64,000 nt of DNA from Lamellibrachia satsuma (lineage: Eukaryota > Annelida > Polychaeta > Sabellida > Siboglinidae), in the NCBI GenBank assembly GCA_033239005.1, contig BSQZ01000001.1:18773000-18836999 (forward strand). The letters run 5' to 3'. Below the pieces are notes generated by a model. The model worked only from the letters and a program-made list of their open reading frames with translations, was not told where the DNA came from and made no database searches. Of the stretch, positions 1 to 12,171 are shown in pieces (positions within the stretch are counted from its first letter, which is position 1; the number at the start of each line of letters is the position of its first letter). The position numbers and the translations under genes are program-made.

Positions 1-19
1 CATTACAGATGGTGGTACG

Positions 20-200
20 GGAAAGAATCATCGCTGAAACCAACTACAGTGCATCTGGGAATATAATAAAAAAAATATTATGTGCTGCTAGTAATGTTGG
101 GAGAGTAATGAGAGCAGATATGTGGTGGTCTGAACATGTTTAGTCCAGGAGAGTTTTGAGTCGATGGTTACACCAAGATAGGGATGCATACAAGTCAACT
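20..200 (-). mobile_element. LINE reverse-transcriptase C-terminal fragment
   Basis: Read on the minus strand, about 185 down to 115 gives YLGVTIDSKLSWTKHV. This matches the motif after the RT palm in jockey/CR1-type non-LTR retrotransposons. Stops and frame breaks follow within about 50 bases, so it is a dead fragment. The surrounding 200-640 may be more of the same element in poor frame, but I could not confirm this. Confidence 0.45.
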
Positions 201-1403
201 AAGAGACAGGCTGGTTTGAGGTGATGTCTTGTGAGTTAATACAAGGAATTTGTTTATAGGACCATTTGTGCCTTTGAGATGAAATACTACCGCAAGACAC
301 TGGATAGCGCACCATACCAATGTATCAGCACTGAGCAAACCACGTATATACCACAAAACTGGTTGTGCAATTTTGTCAAACTGAAATGTGTTGGCCACAT
401 AAAGAGACACACTGGATGAGCAAAGACAGTGCTGTAGGGAATGGTGGCAGGGAAAGAATCCGAGGTAAGCCATGACAAAGATGGGAGAAGGACATGACAG
501 ATGTCTTCGGAGTGGTGACAGCAGCTGGTAGGATAGCTGGGGAAAGACACCGGTTTCAAAAAAAGATTTGGGCAGTGACGTCCTGAAGAACAAATTGAAG
601 GAAGTAGTAGACATGTATCTGATGTCATTCCAAGGCCACTAGCTTAGAATCATGACAACCGAAACCACTCAAGCCCTGTTGCATTTTCCACTAGGGATGA
701 CTAACTGCATGAAGCAGTGGATGACCACAACATTCGTTGTAATCAATACGTAGATGGACAGTTTTACGCCACTGCAGTGAGCCCGTAATCTGATGAACAT
801 AGTTATTTAATTCTAGTGTGCTTTATGACATTATGGGGAGGCAGTCTTTGGTGGCATGTAGGTTGCATGTGTGGGCACAGAACTGCACAAGTCATGCAGT
901 TCAGTTATGCAGGCAGATCATCACATAAATTAAGTGCATATTTTGCTACAGGCACACTGCAGGCATATGCAGTAAATTTTGGTGATGCTACAAAATCAAC
1001 GGACAGCCTTGATAACCACAGCCGACATCGGTTTAATGGGAAGCTGAGGTAGAATCAATATGAAAATGAATGGTAGGCATTGCGATACAGAAGGAAATCA
1101 CATTCGTATCAAACATACTATGTATTTGTACAGCATATGTACACATTAATACCTGATTTCATGCTTTGCACTCGTTAATGGCCATAGGTGAAATTAAAGT
1201 TGACATACTGAAGTAATTTGTCAACTTGACTAAGACGTTGATAATCAGTTGTAATCAAATAAATAATTACAGACTGTAAAGCAAGCTATAATTTCTTATA
1301 CTGCAGTCAATCCAATGTTCAAAGATGTGGCAATACAGGTATCACTGTTATCATTCAAGAAATAAACCCTGGTATTTTGTACATCACATATGCAAAATGT
1401 ACA
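201..1403. other. no gene recognised
   Basis: Only short ORFs without family resemblance. The part up to about 640 may belong to the LINE remnant on the left. Nothing else recognised. Confidence 0.4.
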
Positions 1404-2174
1404 GATCTATGCAGGGTTGTTTGATTTAAATCATTGATTTATGATTTTTTTTTTACTTTCGTTTTTTTAATCGCTGATTTATATGAATTTAACACAAATA
1501 ATTGTTTACAAGCATCAAGATCAACAAAGTTTTGTATGTTTTTTAATACAAAACACAAAGTGCGCACACTTGTGTAGTTGTATTGTCACCAGATAGCCTG
1601 ATAGTCAAATATTTTATGACATTGTGTATGTTTGAGCTATTCCCTTTCTGAATGCAAACTTGTCTTCCAGAGGAAGTATTTTTCAACACATAAGCCCTGA
1701 GTTAAAGTCCACTTATAGCTTGTGCTAGTTGTTACCAATTCAGTATGTTGACTCAGTTGTTTAATTCTGTACCAGTTTGTATTCTGGTTAGAGACCCTTA
1801 GAGTACACAGAGCCCTGGACAGTGCTAATCCACCCTATAGGCAAACTATAATTACCACTGTTACAGCTACAGACACACAGCATGCTTTCCTTTCCAAGAC
1901 AGATTATGCAACTACAGGGGGTGAGGCCTTGTGGACATTGTCTAATGTCTTTATATAAGCAAAAATCATGTACAGGTGTACCCTCAGTTAAGACAAGAAC
2001 CCAAATCGATTTGAATAGAACATGTTTGAAAGAGTTTACAAATGTAAACATCTATATAAATATCTATATACCAGATTTCCAAAAAATAAAATAAATAAAA
2101 AATCTGATTTAAATTTTAAAAAATCCAATATTTTTTTTATAAAAATCATGATTTTTTTCAACCCTGGATCTATG
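1404..2174. mobile_element. non-autonomous hAT-like element with 8-bp target duplication
   Basis: The element runs from 1412 (CAGGGTTGTTTG) to 2166 (TTTCAACCCTG), 755 bp, with terminal inverted repeats beginning CAGGGTTG. It is flanked on both sides by the identical octamer GATCTATG (1404-1411 and 2167-2174). CAGGG ends and an 8-bp duplication are hAT hallmarks. The interior is AT-rich and encodes no transposase. Related copies lie at 13423-13764 and 13846-14141. Confidence 0.85.
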
Positions 2175-2780
2175 GTTAATTTACTAGAGGTAAAATTTTC
2201 AGAATTTATTATATATAAATTAATTTATTCATTTATGGATGTATACAAAAGTTAGTAAGACCAGCACCAGTCTACCCTTCTACCACAAATAAAGTGATAT
2301 TTTGTGTTAAGAAGGTAACTAGTTCCAGGGCACTGGACTTATCAAGAGTGCAATAATTGTCCACTTGTACATGCAACACATAATTATTGTTCATTCGGTT
2401 CGGCTTCAGTTTTGTTTGATTCCAACCAAACAAAACCAAAGCGACTTTAAATCACACCACCGGTTCACCCACTATGCATGGCAACTCGCTTTCACTGCCC
2501 TCCCGCAGTGGTGTTATGATGGCACGTTGGTAAGAAGAAGATTTTTTATTACATAAATCAGTTACATTACACTAATCAATGTAGGCCCTTTGAAGTCAGT
2601 GTTACTAATGCCATTGGGATTATTGAGAACAATACACTCTTACACAAAGAACACCTGCTCACCAAAGCAAGCAACAACTCTTATTTACCAAACAATGATG
2701 TTGTGATTGTCTACATAGAAGACATAATGGGTAGTGAGTGTGGCTCAACACCGCCCACTGCTCACTACAGGTGTGAACAG
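2175..2780. other. no gene recognised
   Basis: Non-coding intergenic or intronic sequence. Nothing recognised. Confidence 0.4.
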
Positions 2781-2990
2781 TGGGGCGCAATGGTCATGTG
2801 GTAGAAGAGCGTCGGACTTTTGGTCAAGGGGACCGGTGTTCAAAACCACCTGCTGTTGTTTCGAAACTTGGGCAATTTCATTCACCCCACTTTGCCCGTG
2901 TCTTTTTGAAAGAGACACTAAGAGCCGTTGGTCCTTTCTATCTGGTGTCTATGCCAGGGGAAGTAAAGAGCTCACACAACGAAATGGAAA
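2781..2990 (+). mobile_element. tRNA-derived SINE (plus strand copy)
   Basis: The head resembles a tRNA. GGGGCGCAATGGTCATGTGG leads into an A-box-like GGTAGAAGAGCG, and a B-box-like GGTGTTCAAAACC follows near 2837. The following body (TTTCGAAACTTGGGCAATTT, then CACCCCACTTTGCC) matches the body of the minus-strand copies near 8900 and 37320, so this is one SINE family. The 3' end is not clear. Confidence 0.6.
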
Positions 2991-4033
2991 AAACCTGTGG
3001 ACTCAGTGTGTCTCATAGAGCTGGTGATCTCGATCTCTAAGCTCACTATACTACCTCTGAGTTTAGCTGTGATCAGCTGCAATGAGAGTATCTCATCAAG
3101 CATCAAACAACTAATTGTCCTGTAAGCAAATAATTAATTGGCTGCTACAAAGGTTCGCTTAAGCTCCTAATGTTGCAGTAGCTTTTATGTGCCTGCTAGG
3201 TGGCAAGTGTATCAGAGAACTATTGGATAACCAGGGTGTGGTACAAGAGCAGATGTGGTTCGCAAGTGTACCATTACTTCAAATATTTAGATTATGGAAT
3301 CACCTGCACAAAGTTTTGTATGCTATGACATTTATGTTGTTCCTGGAAGTCAATGGTAATAATTTGTTTCAAGATGTTGTAATGGCAATGCCTAATAATG
3401 AAAACAATTAAAATCCAGTAACAGAAGTGTAAAAATAGAAATCTCCGTCGTGATAAATAAAATTAACACTGTGCATTAATACAGCAATACTGACGTACAG
3501 CATTCAGATGTTCAGGATGGCAAGAAATTCTGCCACATTCCGAGGTGTTAACTAATAAGCTGTCTCTACTAAGGATGGGGTAGATCATCAGAATGTGTCA
3601 TTGCATGACTGCAGTCAAGTGACTGAACAACCGCCCAAAGTAGCACAACAGACTCAGGCTGGTAATCAGCATCAGCTCGAAGTAAACAATCAGGCCAAAC
3701 TTGGATGCTCTGAACAACAAGTCATGATGGAAACATTTCAAGTACAGGCTGACAATGACCTGCGTAGTCTTCATTAGGATCAGCAGCTGACTTCATTTGA
3801 CTGATGGACTTGAGGGTATCATACTGAAGGATGACCATCAGGCTAGATTAGATTTAATGGCCCACTTAATGTGTGCACAGTTGTGAATTCAATTACTGAT
3901 GGTCAATATAATGATTTTCAACCAGGTTATTTGTAATAATAATAATACTACAAAGCCAAACCTGTCTTAAGCGACCGCTCAAAAGATAGTTGAAAAGTGG
4001 TTGTGTAATTAATACAGGTGGTCTCTTAACACA
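2991..4033. other. no gene recognised
   Basis: Non-coding. A Gln-rich short ORF at 3595-3777 has no supporting context and I do not call it a gene. Confidence 0.4.
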
Positions 4034-4036
4034 GGT

Positions 4037-4037
<1 letters not shown>

Positions 4038-4086
<49 letters not shown>
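4038..4086. repeat. TA dinucleotide microsatellite
   Basis: Uninterrupted alternating TA/AT tract of about 45 bases. Confidence 0.95.
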
Positions 4087-4088
<2 letters not shown>

Positions 4089-4379
4089 TTTTATATATTT
4101 ATTTATTTAACTTCAGGCTGACTCATATATTTCAGACATAAAATGCAGACACTGATCAATGCTGCCGATGACACTGCCTTGACAGCCATTGATCGAGGCC
4201 ATCAGCTGTTCTCAAGGGTGTAAATATCTGAGTCCCAGACCGTTCAGACGAGTCCTGGCATATAATAAGACCACAGAACCTGCCATCAGAACATTTGATG
4301 GAACAACATTTGGGACTGACTTTCAACACAATACACAGGAGGGCCAAGCGAGGGGAGATAGAGACATCGATATGGCTGC

Positions 4380-4585
4380 TGCGTGGTGGGCCTGGTGGGC
4401 CGGGCCTGGGCCAAACATTCACGGTCTGGGTCGGGCCTGGGCCGGGCCTGGGCCTAAATTCCAGTTTGCAGGCCTGGGCCAGGCCGGGCTTGAAAAATTA
4501 TTGCGGGCCTGGGCCGGGCCTGGACTTTAACTGCTAATTGCGGGCTGGGCTTGGGATCAAATTCTAGGCCCGCGCAGGGCACTAG
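4380..4585. repeat. GC-rich GGGCCTGGGCC low-complexity block
   Basis: About eight variants of GGGCCTGGGCCGGGCC lie within an otherwise AT-rich region. The block gives Gly/Pro-rich ORFs on both strands that I treat as artefacts. It could be the terminal region of a DNA transposon with CAGGGC-type ends, but no partner end was found. Confidence 0.6.
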
Positions 4586-4647
4586 TGGTGGCTGAGGCGG
4601 CTTACGCGACAATCAAAAGTCCATCCTCAGTTCGTTTTTTGGCTCAT

Positions 4648-5060
4648 CCCAGATTAATTTTGCAGAAATCAAACCTACCTAGTATCCAATATGGTAGGCT
4701 AGCTTGTTGGTGTAAATCTGTTATAATATTATTATAGTTTCTGTAAAATCATCAAACAAACTATTCAATTATTTCTGACTGACTCCATTTAAAATTCGGC
4801 AAAGAAAGGGCAAAAGTGGTTGAGCTCTATACAGCTGTATATACTATTTAAAACTGCTTCCTCAACTGATTTAGCCTATCGCAAATCTGTTCAATGGTGT
4901 CCAAATATGTAGTGTGTCAATAGTTCATGTAACATCCGCAGTCGATTTAATAAAAATATGCCTATTTTTGTTCAAATCATCGAAAGAATTTACCTTAGTC
5001 ATTAAACTAACCACACACAGTACTTAAGTTATTCACACATCATAAATTTGAACATCATTG
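4648..5060. repeat. dispersed repeat family A, copy 1
   Basis: Words such as CAAACCTACCTAGTATCC, an AGTTT-TGATGAAATCAT-like stretch, CTGATTTAGCC and CAGTCGATTTAATAA recur at about 15260, 21040, 36210, 39880-40930 and 42240-42610. Some copies are in the opposite orientation. No coding capacity, so probably an old DNA-transposon-derived MITE. Confidence 0.6.
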
Positions 5061-7684
5061 ATTATGAACCTGATTCACGAAAAGCTAAATCAACCGAGAC
5101 GGGAGTTTTAATTTCTTAATTTTTTCCATCATAAATATTGAACTAAACATCCATGACATAAATAATCAAGTGGCACTAATGTCGTATTTCATCAATCTAC
5201 CCTAAAAAATTATTTTACTCATCTCAGTGGAAATCTCAGTAAAACTAATTTACTGGTCTCAGTGGAAATCCCAGTAGGATTTTTGGAAACAGAAACAGAG
5301 TGTTTCCATAGTAACAATCACATTCTTCAAATCTCAGTGGACTTTCTGTCAGCGTAAATTCGTTTGTCATGAAGGAACATAAATATTATTGTCTGGTTAT
5401 TTCGTCATCAGTACTCTGCAGATTGATGCTTGCCTAAATGCATGATGCTGATTAAACTTGCCAATATTAACGCTGTTTGCTGTTCTGGGACGAATCCGTC
5501 AGATAATATGTTGCAATCAGCAGCTATTTGCAATGACTGGACTAGATTACCTTACTAAGTGAATCTTATTCCTGTTCCCACAGGAGTGAGATGAACTATG
5601 CTTGAAGACGGCATAAAGATTCTTATTTGGCAAAGGACAAATTCAGATGTGAGGAATATCGATGTGGGAATCTGGTAGAAAGAGAACATGCATTCGCCAC
5701 AGACTAGTAGAAAGGTCACCACCATGTAGTAACTGATATTAACAATATACATAATAAAGTAATCTATCGAGAAGCTGTAGGTCGCCATGATCCAAATCAA
5801 TAGTAAAACCTGTCATATATGGCCTACATAAAGAGGAGAGGTTTGTGTTGAACACATTTTGGCAGCCTTCAGCAAATTTCGCTTCACAGATGTTTGTCTA
5901 CGATAAAACTGGTCTCATAATAATACAATATCAAAATAATGAACTTAGTACGCATACTATGAATGACCCTTTGCCTAACTGACTAAATCTGTACCAATTC
6001 AGGAACCAAATGAAGCTGCTCTGTCAATAAAGCTGATGATTCTGTAGCTCGTTTTTAGTCATTTAGTCATTTAGAACACAGAGTTCACATTCCTGTGCAT
6101 GGAATTTAGACACAAGTCTATGCATAAAAGAAGCAAGTTGCTATTGCAAAAATATTTTGAATTGGTGCAGTAGTAACACTAGGCACTTTTAGTGTGGAAC
6201 AGATTATAACTTTTTCTTCTAAGAGAATTGATGTTATGATGGTCATACGTCTTTCTACACAGATGAAGCTGATCAAGATTCCAAATTAACAAACCGTCTC
6301 TGCACGTGATCTAATAGATCATAATTAAGTAAAAACCACACAAGACTTAAATGTGTCAATTAAATCAAATGCAGGTCAGTGGATTTGACGTATGCATTGC
6401 ATGCACACCAGAACTGCGCCCAAAACTCGTAAGTGTGCCATGAGAAAATTAGATCGGAAACAATTGATCACCATATTTCTGCTTTGCGTGCCACATAGTG
6501 TCTCTTAACGACCTGGGTTGCCATCATGCAATGATACAAAGACACTGTAGCGCCAGCTGCTGTCATTGTACTCGCAAGCCTCATCATAACACATGAACCA
6601 TAGTTTGTATTGTAATGTTTCTTTTAAAATATCATACATTAGGAAACCTCAGATTGCAAGAAAAGGCTTTCTAATAAAAAAATAGCTTTTCCACAATATG
6701 GGTGCTGGGATTCCAGGGAAACACTCATAAAAAATTACAATTCCTGAAATTGAATCAAAGCCTTAAACTGCATGACATCACTCGGTGCTCAATTCATATG
6801 CTAGCACCTCATGCTCTCTCCCCACAGATCAACAGTTACTGTTGATTCATCGATAATTCACATTTTGTGGGCACAGTGTTTAACGCTACTAGATTAAATG
6901 TCAGGCTTATGTGCCTTAACAATTGAGTTGATTGATCTCTATTAATCAACATATGCATCACACAGGTACACACACAACAGATGTTTAACTCTGACCTTCT
7001 ATTCTAACCAATATCTACCAATACCAAGCTCAAGCACAATAGCCTGGCTGTACTGAAACAAACGTATTTATCACGATATATGAGCAAGCATTTAATTGGC
7101 AAATAACTAAATGCACACCAACAATATTACTGAAATCTGTGAAATGTAATTAGTGTTTACTGTATTTGCACAAGTATGAATATTTGTCAGTTGGCTGATG
7201 CTGCTTGCAGTGCAGGTTTTAGTGATGCGTCAAGTGTGGTAGTGGGTAGCTTCTGGCTAGCTTCAGTAAAACGACAAGCACTATGTGGATAAGCTGTCTT
7301 CCAGTACAATAGCCTTTCCTAAAACAAGACTGTTATTGTCATTTCCTCAAGGTAACTAACGGATACTGGTCACCACGAGGTACCAGGCTAATCAGATGAG
7401 GGATCTTGGAGCAGCATAGTGCCCCAGAGGTGCAGTGCGCATGACCCACCCTAGTGTGGACATGCTCTGCCGCTGTCATTAACCCATGGAGACGGATTAC
7501 GTGACATGGCAACACGTGTTTAAGTTGTCGCATAGGTGGAAGAAATAGAGGTAAATTTCATGTAAAACTGAACTGAAATGTGAATAGACAATAGCACACA
7601 TGACACGTGAACATATATGGAACTGAACTTACTGAATTGGAGCAATGTTCTAATCCAAGAAACAATCTAAATTGACTGAGATTC
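5061..7684. other. no gene recognised
   Basis: 2.6 kb of AT-rich non-coding DNA with only short ORFs that have no recognisable domain. It may be intron of the GABA-B receptor gene, whose first coding exon lies to the right on the minus strand, but no further exon was found here. Confidence 0.4.
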
Positions 7685-7779
7685 GTGAAGTACGCCAGTG
7701 CCGAACTGCGGTATCTATTTATAACCGGAGGACCGGCTGTCGTAACTGGACGTCTGGCACCTAGTCGGTCAACATGGCC

Positions 7780-8510
7780 CCCTAACCAAAACAAAGTGCG
7801 AGCTCTGATTCTGTCACGTCAGGTAGTAACATCGATGATTCAGACATTAACCGATTCAAGCTCATCATTCAAGAACTGTTATGATAGAGTCGTTTTGAAA
7901 AAAATGACAGCAGTCCTCTACCCGAAAAGTCTAACGGACGGGATGGATTATTTAAAATCCAAAATCGATGATCTCTCTGAATCTTTATTAGCAAAAGATG
8001 TACGGATTGCAGATTTAGAAAACAAAGTTGAAAACCTGGAAAACTAGCTGTATGGGTACGAACAATATTCCTGCCGGTCAAATCTACGCTTTCTGGGAAT
8101 TGTCAGTGACGACCAACTAGAAGGCACAGTAAGTGACATTGTCAACAAGCAGATGTGTGTCTCTCCACCACTCCATGCTGGCGATATCGTTTGGAGTCAC
8201 AGAGTCAGAGTGAAGCTCCAGTCTACAGAGACAGACTGCCCTCGCCCCGTGCTCATGAAATTTCAAAGCGAATGTCGCCGAGACGAAGTCTTCCGACAGT
8301 GCAGCAAACTGAAGGTAAGTACCAACAAAGATAGTCTTCATGAATGAGGATTTGTTTGCCCAGCATGCTCGGCTCACCTACGATGCAAGAAATCTGCGAA
8401 AACTGGGTACTATCCTGGACACATGGACATATAATGGTAAAATCCTGGTCAAGGATCATAAGAACAAGATTTTCGTCGTATCAACAAAGTCTGACTTTCC
8501 ATCGAAGTAA
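7780..8510 (+). mobile_element. L1-type LINE ORF1 fragment, degraded
   Basis: Translation shows a heptad-like coiled coil (KSKIDDLSESLLAKDVRIA, then LENKVENLEN), then after a stop YEQYSCRSNLRFLGI. A region with the RRM-like pattern of L1 ORF1 proteins follows, and in another frame NEDLFAQHARLTYDARNLRK and WTYNGKILVKDHKNKIFVV. This order (coiled coil, RRM, C-terminal domain) is that of the L1 ORF1 RNA-binding protein. In-frame stops and at least one frameshift make it a dead copy. No ORF2 follows. Confidence 0.7.
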
Positions 8511-8696
8511 AAATGGTGTTTTGTCTAATCCAAATAATAATTACATATAAAAAATATTTCTATAAAATGTTAAAAAATTATAGGTATATTAAACAAATTA
8601 AAAAGCTTTCTGCCATTAAATATAAGTCACTTTGACTCATTAATGTTACCAAGTATAAATAATGGCCTAATGAGATGGGGTTTTAAAGGTAAAAGG

Positions 8697-9019
8697 TATG
8701 TTCTTATATAGCGCGGTATCCGGTCCATAGGACTGCTCAAAGCGCTTTACACTTCACCCCCTGGCAGACCTGTTCATTCCAAAGCCATCTCAACTTCTTT
8801 GGGAAGTATTCAGCCATGCTGCAACTGCTGCGCGAAGGCTATTCGTTCACATATCCACCACTGTCTGTATTGCCAGGTACTCATTTATACAGCTGAGTGA
8901 ACTGTGGCAACGTGGGGTGATCAAACTTGCCAAAGGTTCGAAGCGACCGCAGTGGGATTCGAAACCGGGTTCTCTCGATTGAGAGTCCGGCCTTCTAACC
9001 GGTATGCTACCGCGCCCCA
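8697..9019 (-). mobile_element. tRNA-derived SINE (minus strand copy)
   Basis: Reading the minus strand from 9019 gives GGGGCGCGGTAGCATACCGG, an A-box-like start, and a B-box-like GGTTTCGAATCCC about 40 bases later. A roughly 230-base body follows, ending in GCGCTATATAAGAAC-type sequence. The same body occurs at 37093-37413 and in part at 54357-54425, while 2781-2990 matches its 5' half. Confidence 0.75.
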
Positions 9020-9960
9020 CAATGTAACAGAATTATCAAACTACAGAAAAAACAATTAGAATAATATGTTAAAGTAAATAATATAATTCACATACTGAGT
9101 CAATGTTTAAGAAATAAAAAATTCTTAATATAACAGATATGATGCAATTACAGGAATAAAAATTTTATTATAAATATGTGCACATTAAATTACCAGTATA
9201 TTTACAATACTTACCATTTTTTCTAAATAGAACAACATTAATACACAAATACATGAAAATATCCATACAAATAGGGCAAAACATGATTTTGCCAAACGAT
9301 GCATTAGGTATGACATTCCATTACTAATAAACAATACTTCAAATCACATAAGGAAAAAAATTTCTGCTTTCTACAGAAAACTACAGAGAACAGGTGCTCC
9401 ATGCCAAATTGTTCCATTTGTGGACAAACTTAATAATTAAATTATAAAAATGTTCATACTTCATACTTTCATACTTAATTTACGTATAAACCGTACTGTA
9501 ATTAGTATGTCAGATGTAAATGTATATATTTGCCAATTGCCAGATTAAAAATTAAGTCAATTTATTTACCCTTTGAGATTTTGTCATCATATAATGATAA
9601 AATAACTGAATTATTTATCAAACCTATTTTGGAAGTTATGTACTTGTATTATTATTATTTTTCAAAAGTGCTTAAGCTAAATGAACTTTGTTGAAAATTA
9701 TAATACTGGGTGTGGCCACCACGAGAGCGACCAACAATGGTCTTAGTGGCAGTCTCCCTGACCCCTTTTAAGTTTATCTACAGTCAGTAAACTGATAGTC
9801 CATGTTTAGGCTATTGTAATGTCATTATACTTTTAACACATGTTACTTGAGCTGTAGATTTTCACTGTATTGACAACCGTACTGTTTAATCTGTGGGTCA
9901 AATAAGCACTTCCAATTCGGATCCCATGTCCCAGCCATGGGCAAATAGTAACGCTTGGAG
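9020..9960. other. no gene recognised
   Basis: AT-rich, no ORF of note, no clear repeat ends. Confidence 0.4.
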
Positions 9961-10129
9961 AGGAGATGGGCACAACTAAGCTGATCTTTTGTCCACAGAA
10001 ATCCCATGAACACACAACAACAGAACAATATACCGGATCGGTTGGGCCCAGATCAACAAAGTTTCAGGGTGGAGGTGATAAATGTACTACTGGGGTAAGA
10101 TCAAGATCAAGATCAAGAGCAGGCATCAG

Positions 10130-10283
10130 ACTACATGCACAGAAAACTATCATAGGGACATTGAATGTCCGCACCCTATATGCTTGTGGAAAAGTAAAAG
10201 AACTAACTCTTGAACTAACCAGATATCGGTGGAATATTCTAGGACTTGCTGAAGTCAGATGGACAGGTTTTGGAGATATCTAA
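10130..10283 (+). mobile_element. RTE/CR1-type LINE endonuclease N-terminal fragment
   Basis: Frame from about 10140 reads IGTLNVRTLYACGKVKELT, then ILGLAEVRWTGFGDI. This is the start of the apurinic endonuclease domain of non-LTR elements (GTLNVR, then the LAEVRW glutamate motif). It stops at 10283 and the rest of the domain is absent. Confidence 0.7.
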
Positions 10284-10349
10284 TATCTATATTATGTAAC
10301 TGTTAAGCGAAGCGGACTGGAACTGCCATCAAGCAGAGACTTACAAGCC

Positions 10350-10853
10350 ATGAATGTAGAAGTAAGTGATACTTCATCAGATCAGACTGGGGAATCTGAA
10401 ATCATGCAGCAACTAAAAGATGCATTCCATCCCTCAATAAAGAAGAGTCTGAAGACACAGATCCTCACCATCTTGCCAAATAGTTGGACAAGACAAAAGA
10501 TGATGGAAGAATTTGGTGCCACTGGTTACATGGTGAGGTGAGCAAAGGCATTGGCCAAAGAAAAGGGAATCCTAGCAACCCCATACCCAAAGCTATCAGG
10601 GAGAACTCTGACTCAAAGAGCAGTTGAACAAGTCAAAGAGTGGTACATATTGGATGAAGTTAGTCGCGTGATGCCAGGGATGAAAGATTTTGTGTCAGTG
10701 AAAATGGAGGAGAAGCGAATTCAAACACAGAAGCGCCTAATTCTCTGTAACCTCAGAGAGGCATATGAATCATTCAAAACCAAAGTTATGTCTAGATATG
10801 TGTTACAAGGTAATGCGAAATTGTTGCCATTTTTTATCATTAATATGCAATAA
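10350..10853 (+). mobile_element. fragment of an uncharacterised mobile-element-associated protein
   Basis: Two in-frame stretches (10350-10541 and 10551-10853) join across one stop. They read AKEKGILATPYPKLSG, later VSRVMPGMKDFVSVKMEEKR and RLILCNLREAYESFK. From memory this resembles a family of large repetitive proteins scattered through cnidarian, mollusc and fish genomes, whose function I do not know. It follows directly on the endonuclease fragment, so the two look fused by insertion. Confidence 0.4.
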
Positions 10854-11060
10854 CTCAAAAACTATTTCACTTAGTCTGAAATTTGGCTTAGGTAAATTTC
10901 ACAACAGGCCCAACCTGTGTGCCAAATTTCATTAAAATCGGAGGGGGTCAAGAACATTGCTGGCTGATTTCATGTGGAATGACCAATATTTGTGTAAAAT
11001 AATGCATAGATATATACACTACCATTAACATGCAGGATCAACTTATGTTGCAATCAACCT
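10854..11060. other. possible 3' part of the element on the left
   Basis: Contains GTGCCAAATTTCATTAAAAT, a phrase I associate with dispersed DNA elements. No gene. Confidence 0.25.
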
Positions 11061-11225
11061 GTTTCTGTTTCATGCTGCGCAATGAATAAGTATCACAGAA
11101 TAAATGTTATATATTATGTTCTTGTCCAGGACATAAACAACAGAACAACCATAACTAAGCATATAAAAAATACCATAAAAATTATTATCTTTGATAATAA
11201 AATAGCACAAATAATGTGCACTCAC

Positions 11226-11519
11226 CTGACTGTCATTGGCGACCATCTCCAACGAGTAACCCGGGAGAATATCTGCTCTCCTATTGACATCCTCAAGTGC
11301 CATGTCCATGGCAGGGCGACAACCCTTGCCTCCTGCCCAACCCCCTGTCATTGGGAATATCCCACCGATATACAGCTTGTTACTTTTGCCCAATGCAATC
11401 TTCTGCCTGTTATAACTTCGGTCTTGGTTCCACGAGTCGATTCCAACGACACAGATGGACAGAGCGACAAGCAATAGATAGGCATAATTAACAGAGACGC
11501 CAGCATATTTGTCGTCCAT
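11226..11519 (-). CDS. GABBR1: GABA-B receptor subunit 1, first coding exon
   Basis: Class C G-protein-coupled receptor for GABA at the plasma membrane. It pairs with subunit 2, and this subunit holds the ligand-binding domain. The exon encodes 98 residues. A hydrophobic signal peptide lies at about 11-27 (YAYLLLVALSICVVG), then a short linker. From residue 49 comes LYIGGIFPMTGGWAGGKGC with MALEDVNRRADILPGY, the first strand and helix of the periplasmic-binding-like domain, as in animal GABA-B1. The exon ends in CAG followed by the donor GTGAGT (11225-11220), phase 0. The ATG at 11519 is the only sensible start because it precedes the signal peptide. Later exons were not found down to base 1, so intron 1 exceeds 11 kb or later exons were missed. 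Confidence 0.85.
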
Positions 11520-12060
11520 GATGAACGAAGACCCGGTACTGTCACGACTTCACAGGTACTTATATAGGTCGAAGGTGTCAGCAACGCTATCGAGGAAGAC
11601 ACGCATACAGAAACCGCCCATCTCCGCAGCCAGGACGCAGCGCTCTGCCTCTGGAGTCTTGCTCTTCGCGACGCCAGCCGCAGCGCGTATCAATCATAAA
11701 AAATAAACTTCATCATACGCAGCCGACGTCGTTTCTAGCCGTGCGACGCATCGATAATGAATTACACATGTGTGTCCGGCGCGACGCGCATGAAACTTTT
11801 ATACACGATCACCTGTCCTACACACGTTATTAACGCTATTGATTACTTTTCTAGGAACGCCGTACCTCGAACTGATGATCGGCTGCTGCGTAAAACGTCA
11901 TCGACTTGTGTGTAGCGATGACGTATACAATTTTTGAGTAGTGTTTTGGCGAAGACGGTCGCCTGAATCTGCACGTGTATTGTCGGGTGTTTGGTTTTGT
12001 GCACGCATTTTGTGCGTGTATTCTTTTACCAGGTATTGTAACGTGTAATGATTGAGTGTT
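11520..12060 (-). promoter_or_regulatory. CpG-containing upstream region of the GABA-B receptor exon
   Basis: Many CG dinucleotides lie between about 11520 and 11960, in contrast to the CpG-poor surroundings. The stretch is directly upstream of the receptor's start codon. It probably covers the 5' UTR and promoter, but no TATA box or start site is evident. Confidence 0.35.
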
Positions 12061-12171
12061 TCGTAGAAAGAGCCGTTAAACTTCCATCACCTTAATAAGG
12101 TTTTTTACTTTGATTCTGAGAAGTGTTGTAAATTATGTATTTGTAGGGACTATCTGCCCAAATCTGGTACC

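Noticed and set aside
195..628. Overlapping minus-strand ORFs of 113-139 codons
   Set aside because: Two overlapping frames with no domain, and the adjacent sequence is a LINE remnant. Likely old transposon sequence.
4156..4537. Gly/Pro-rich ORFs on both strands
   Set aside because: They come from the GGGCCTGGGCC low-complexity block and have no domain.
8950..9019. Genuine tRNA gene on the minus strand
   Set aside because: A- and B-box-like motifs are present but the sequence does not form a full cloverleaf, and the downstream body is shared with other copies. It is a SINE head.
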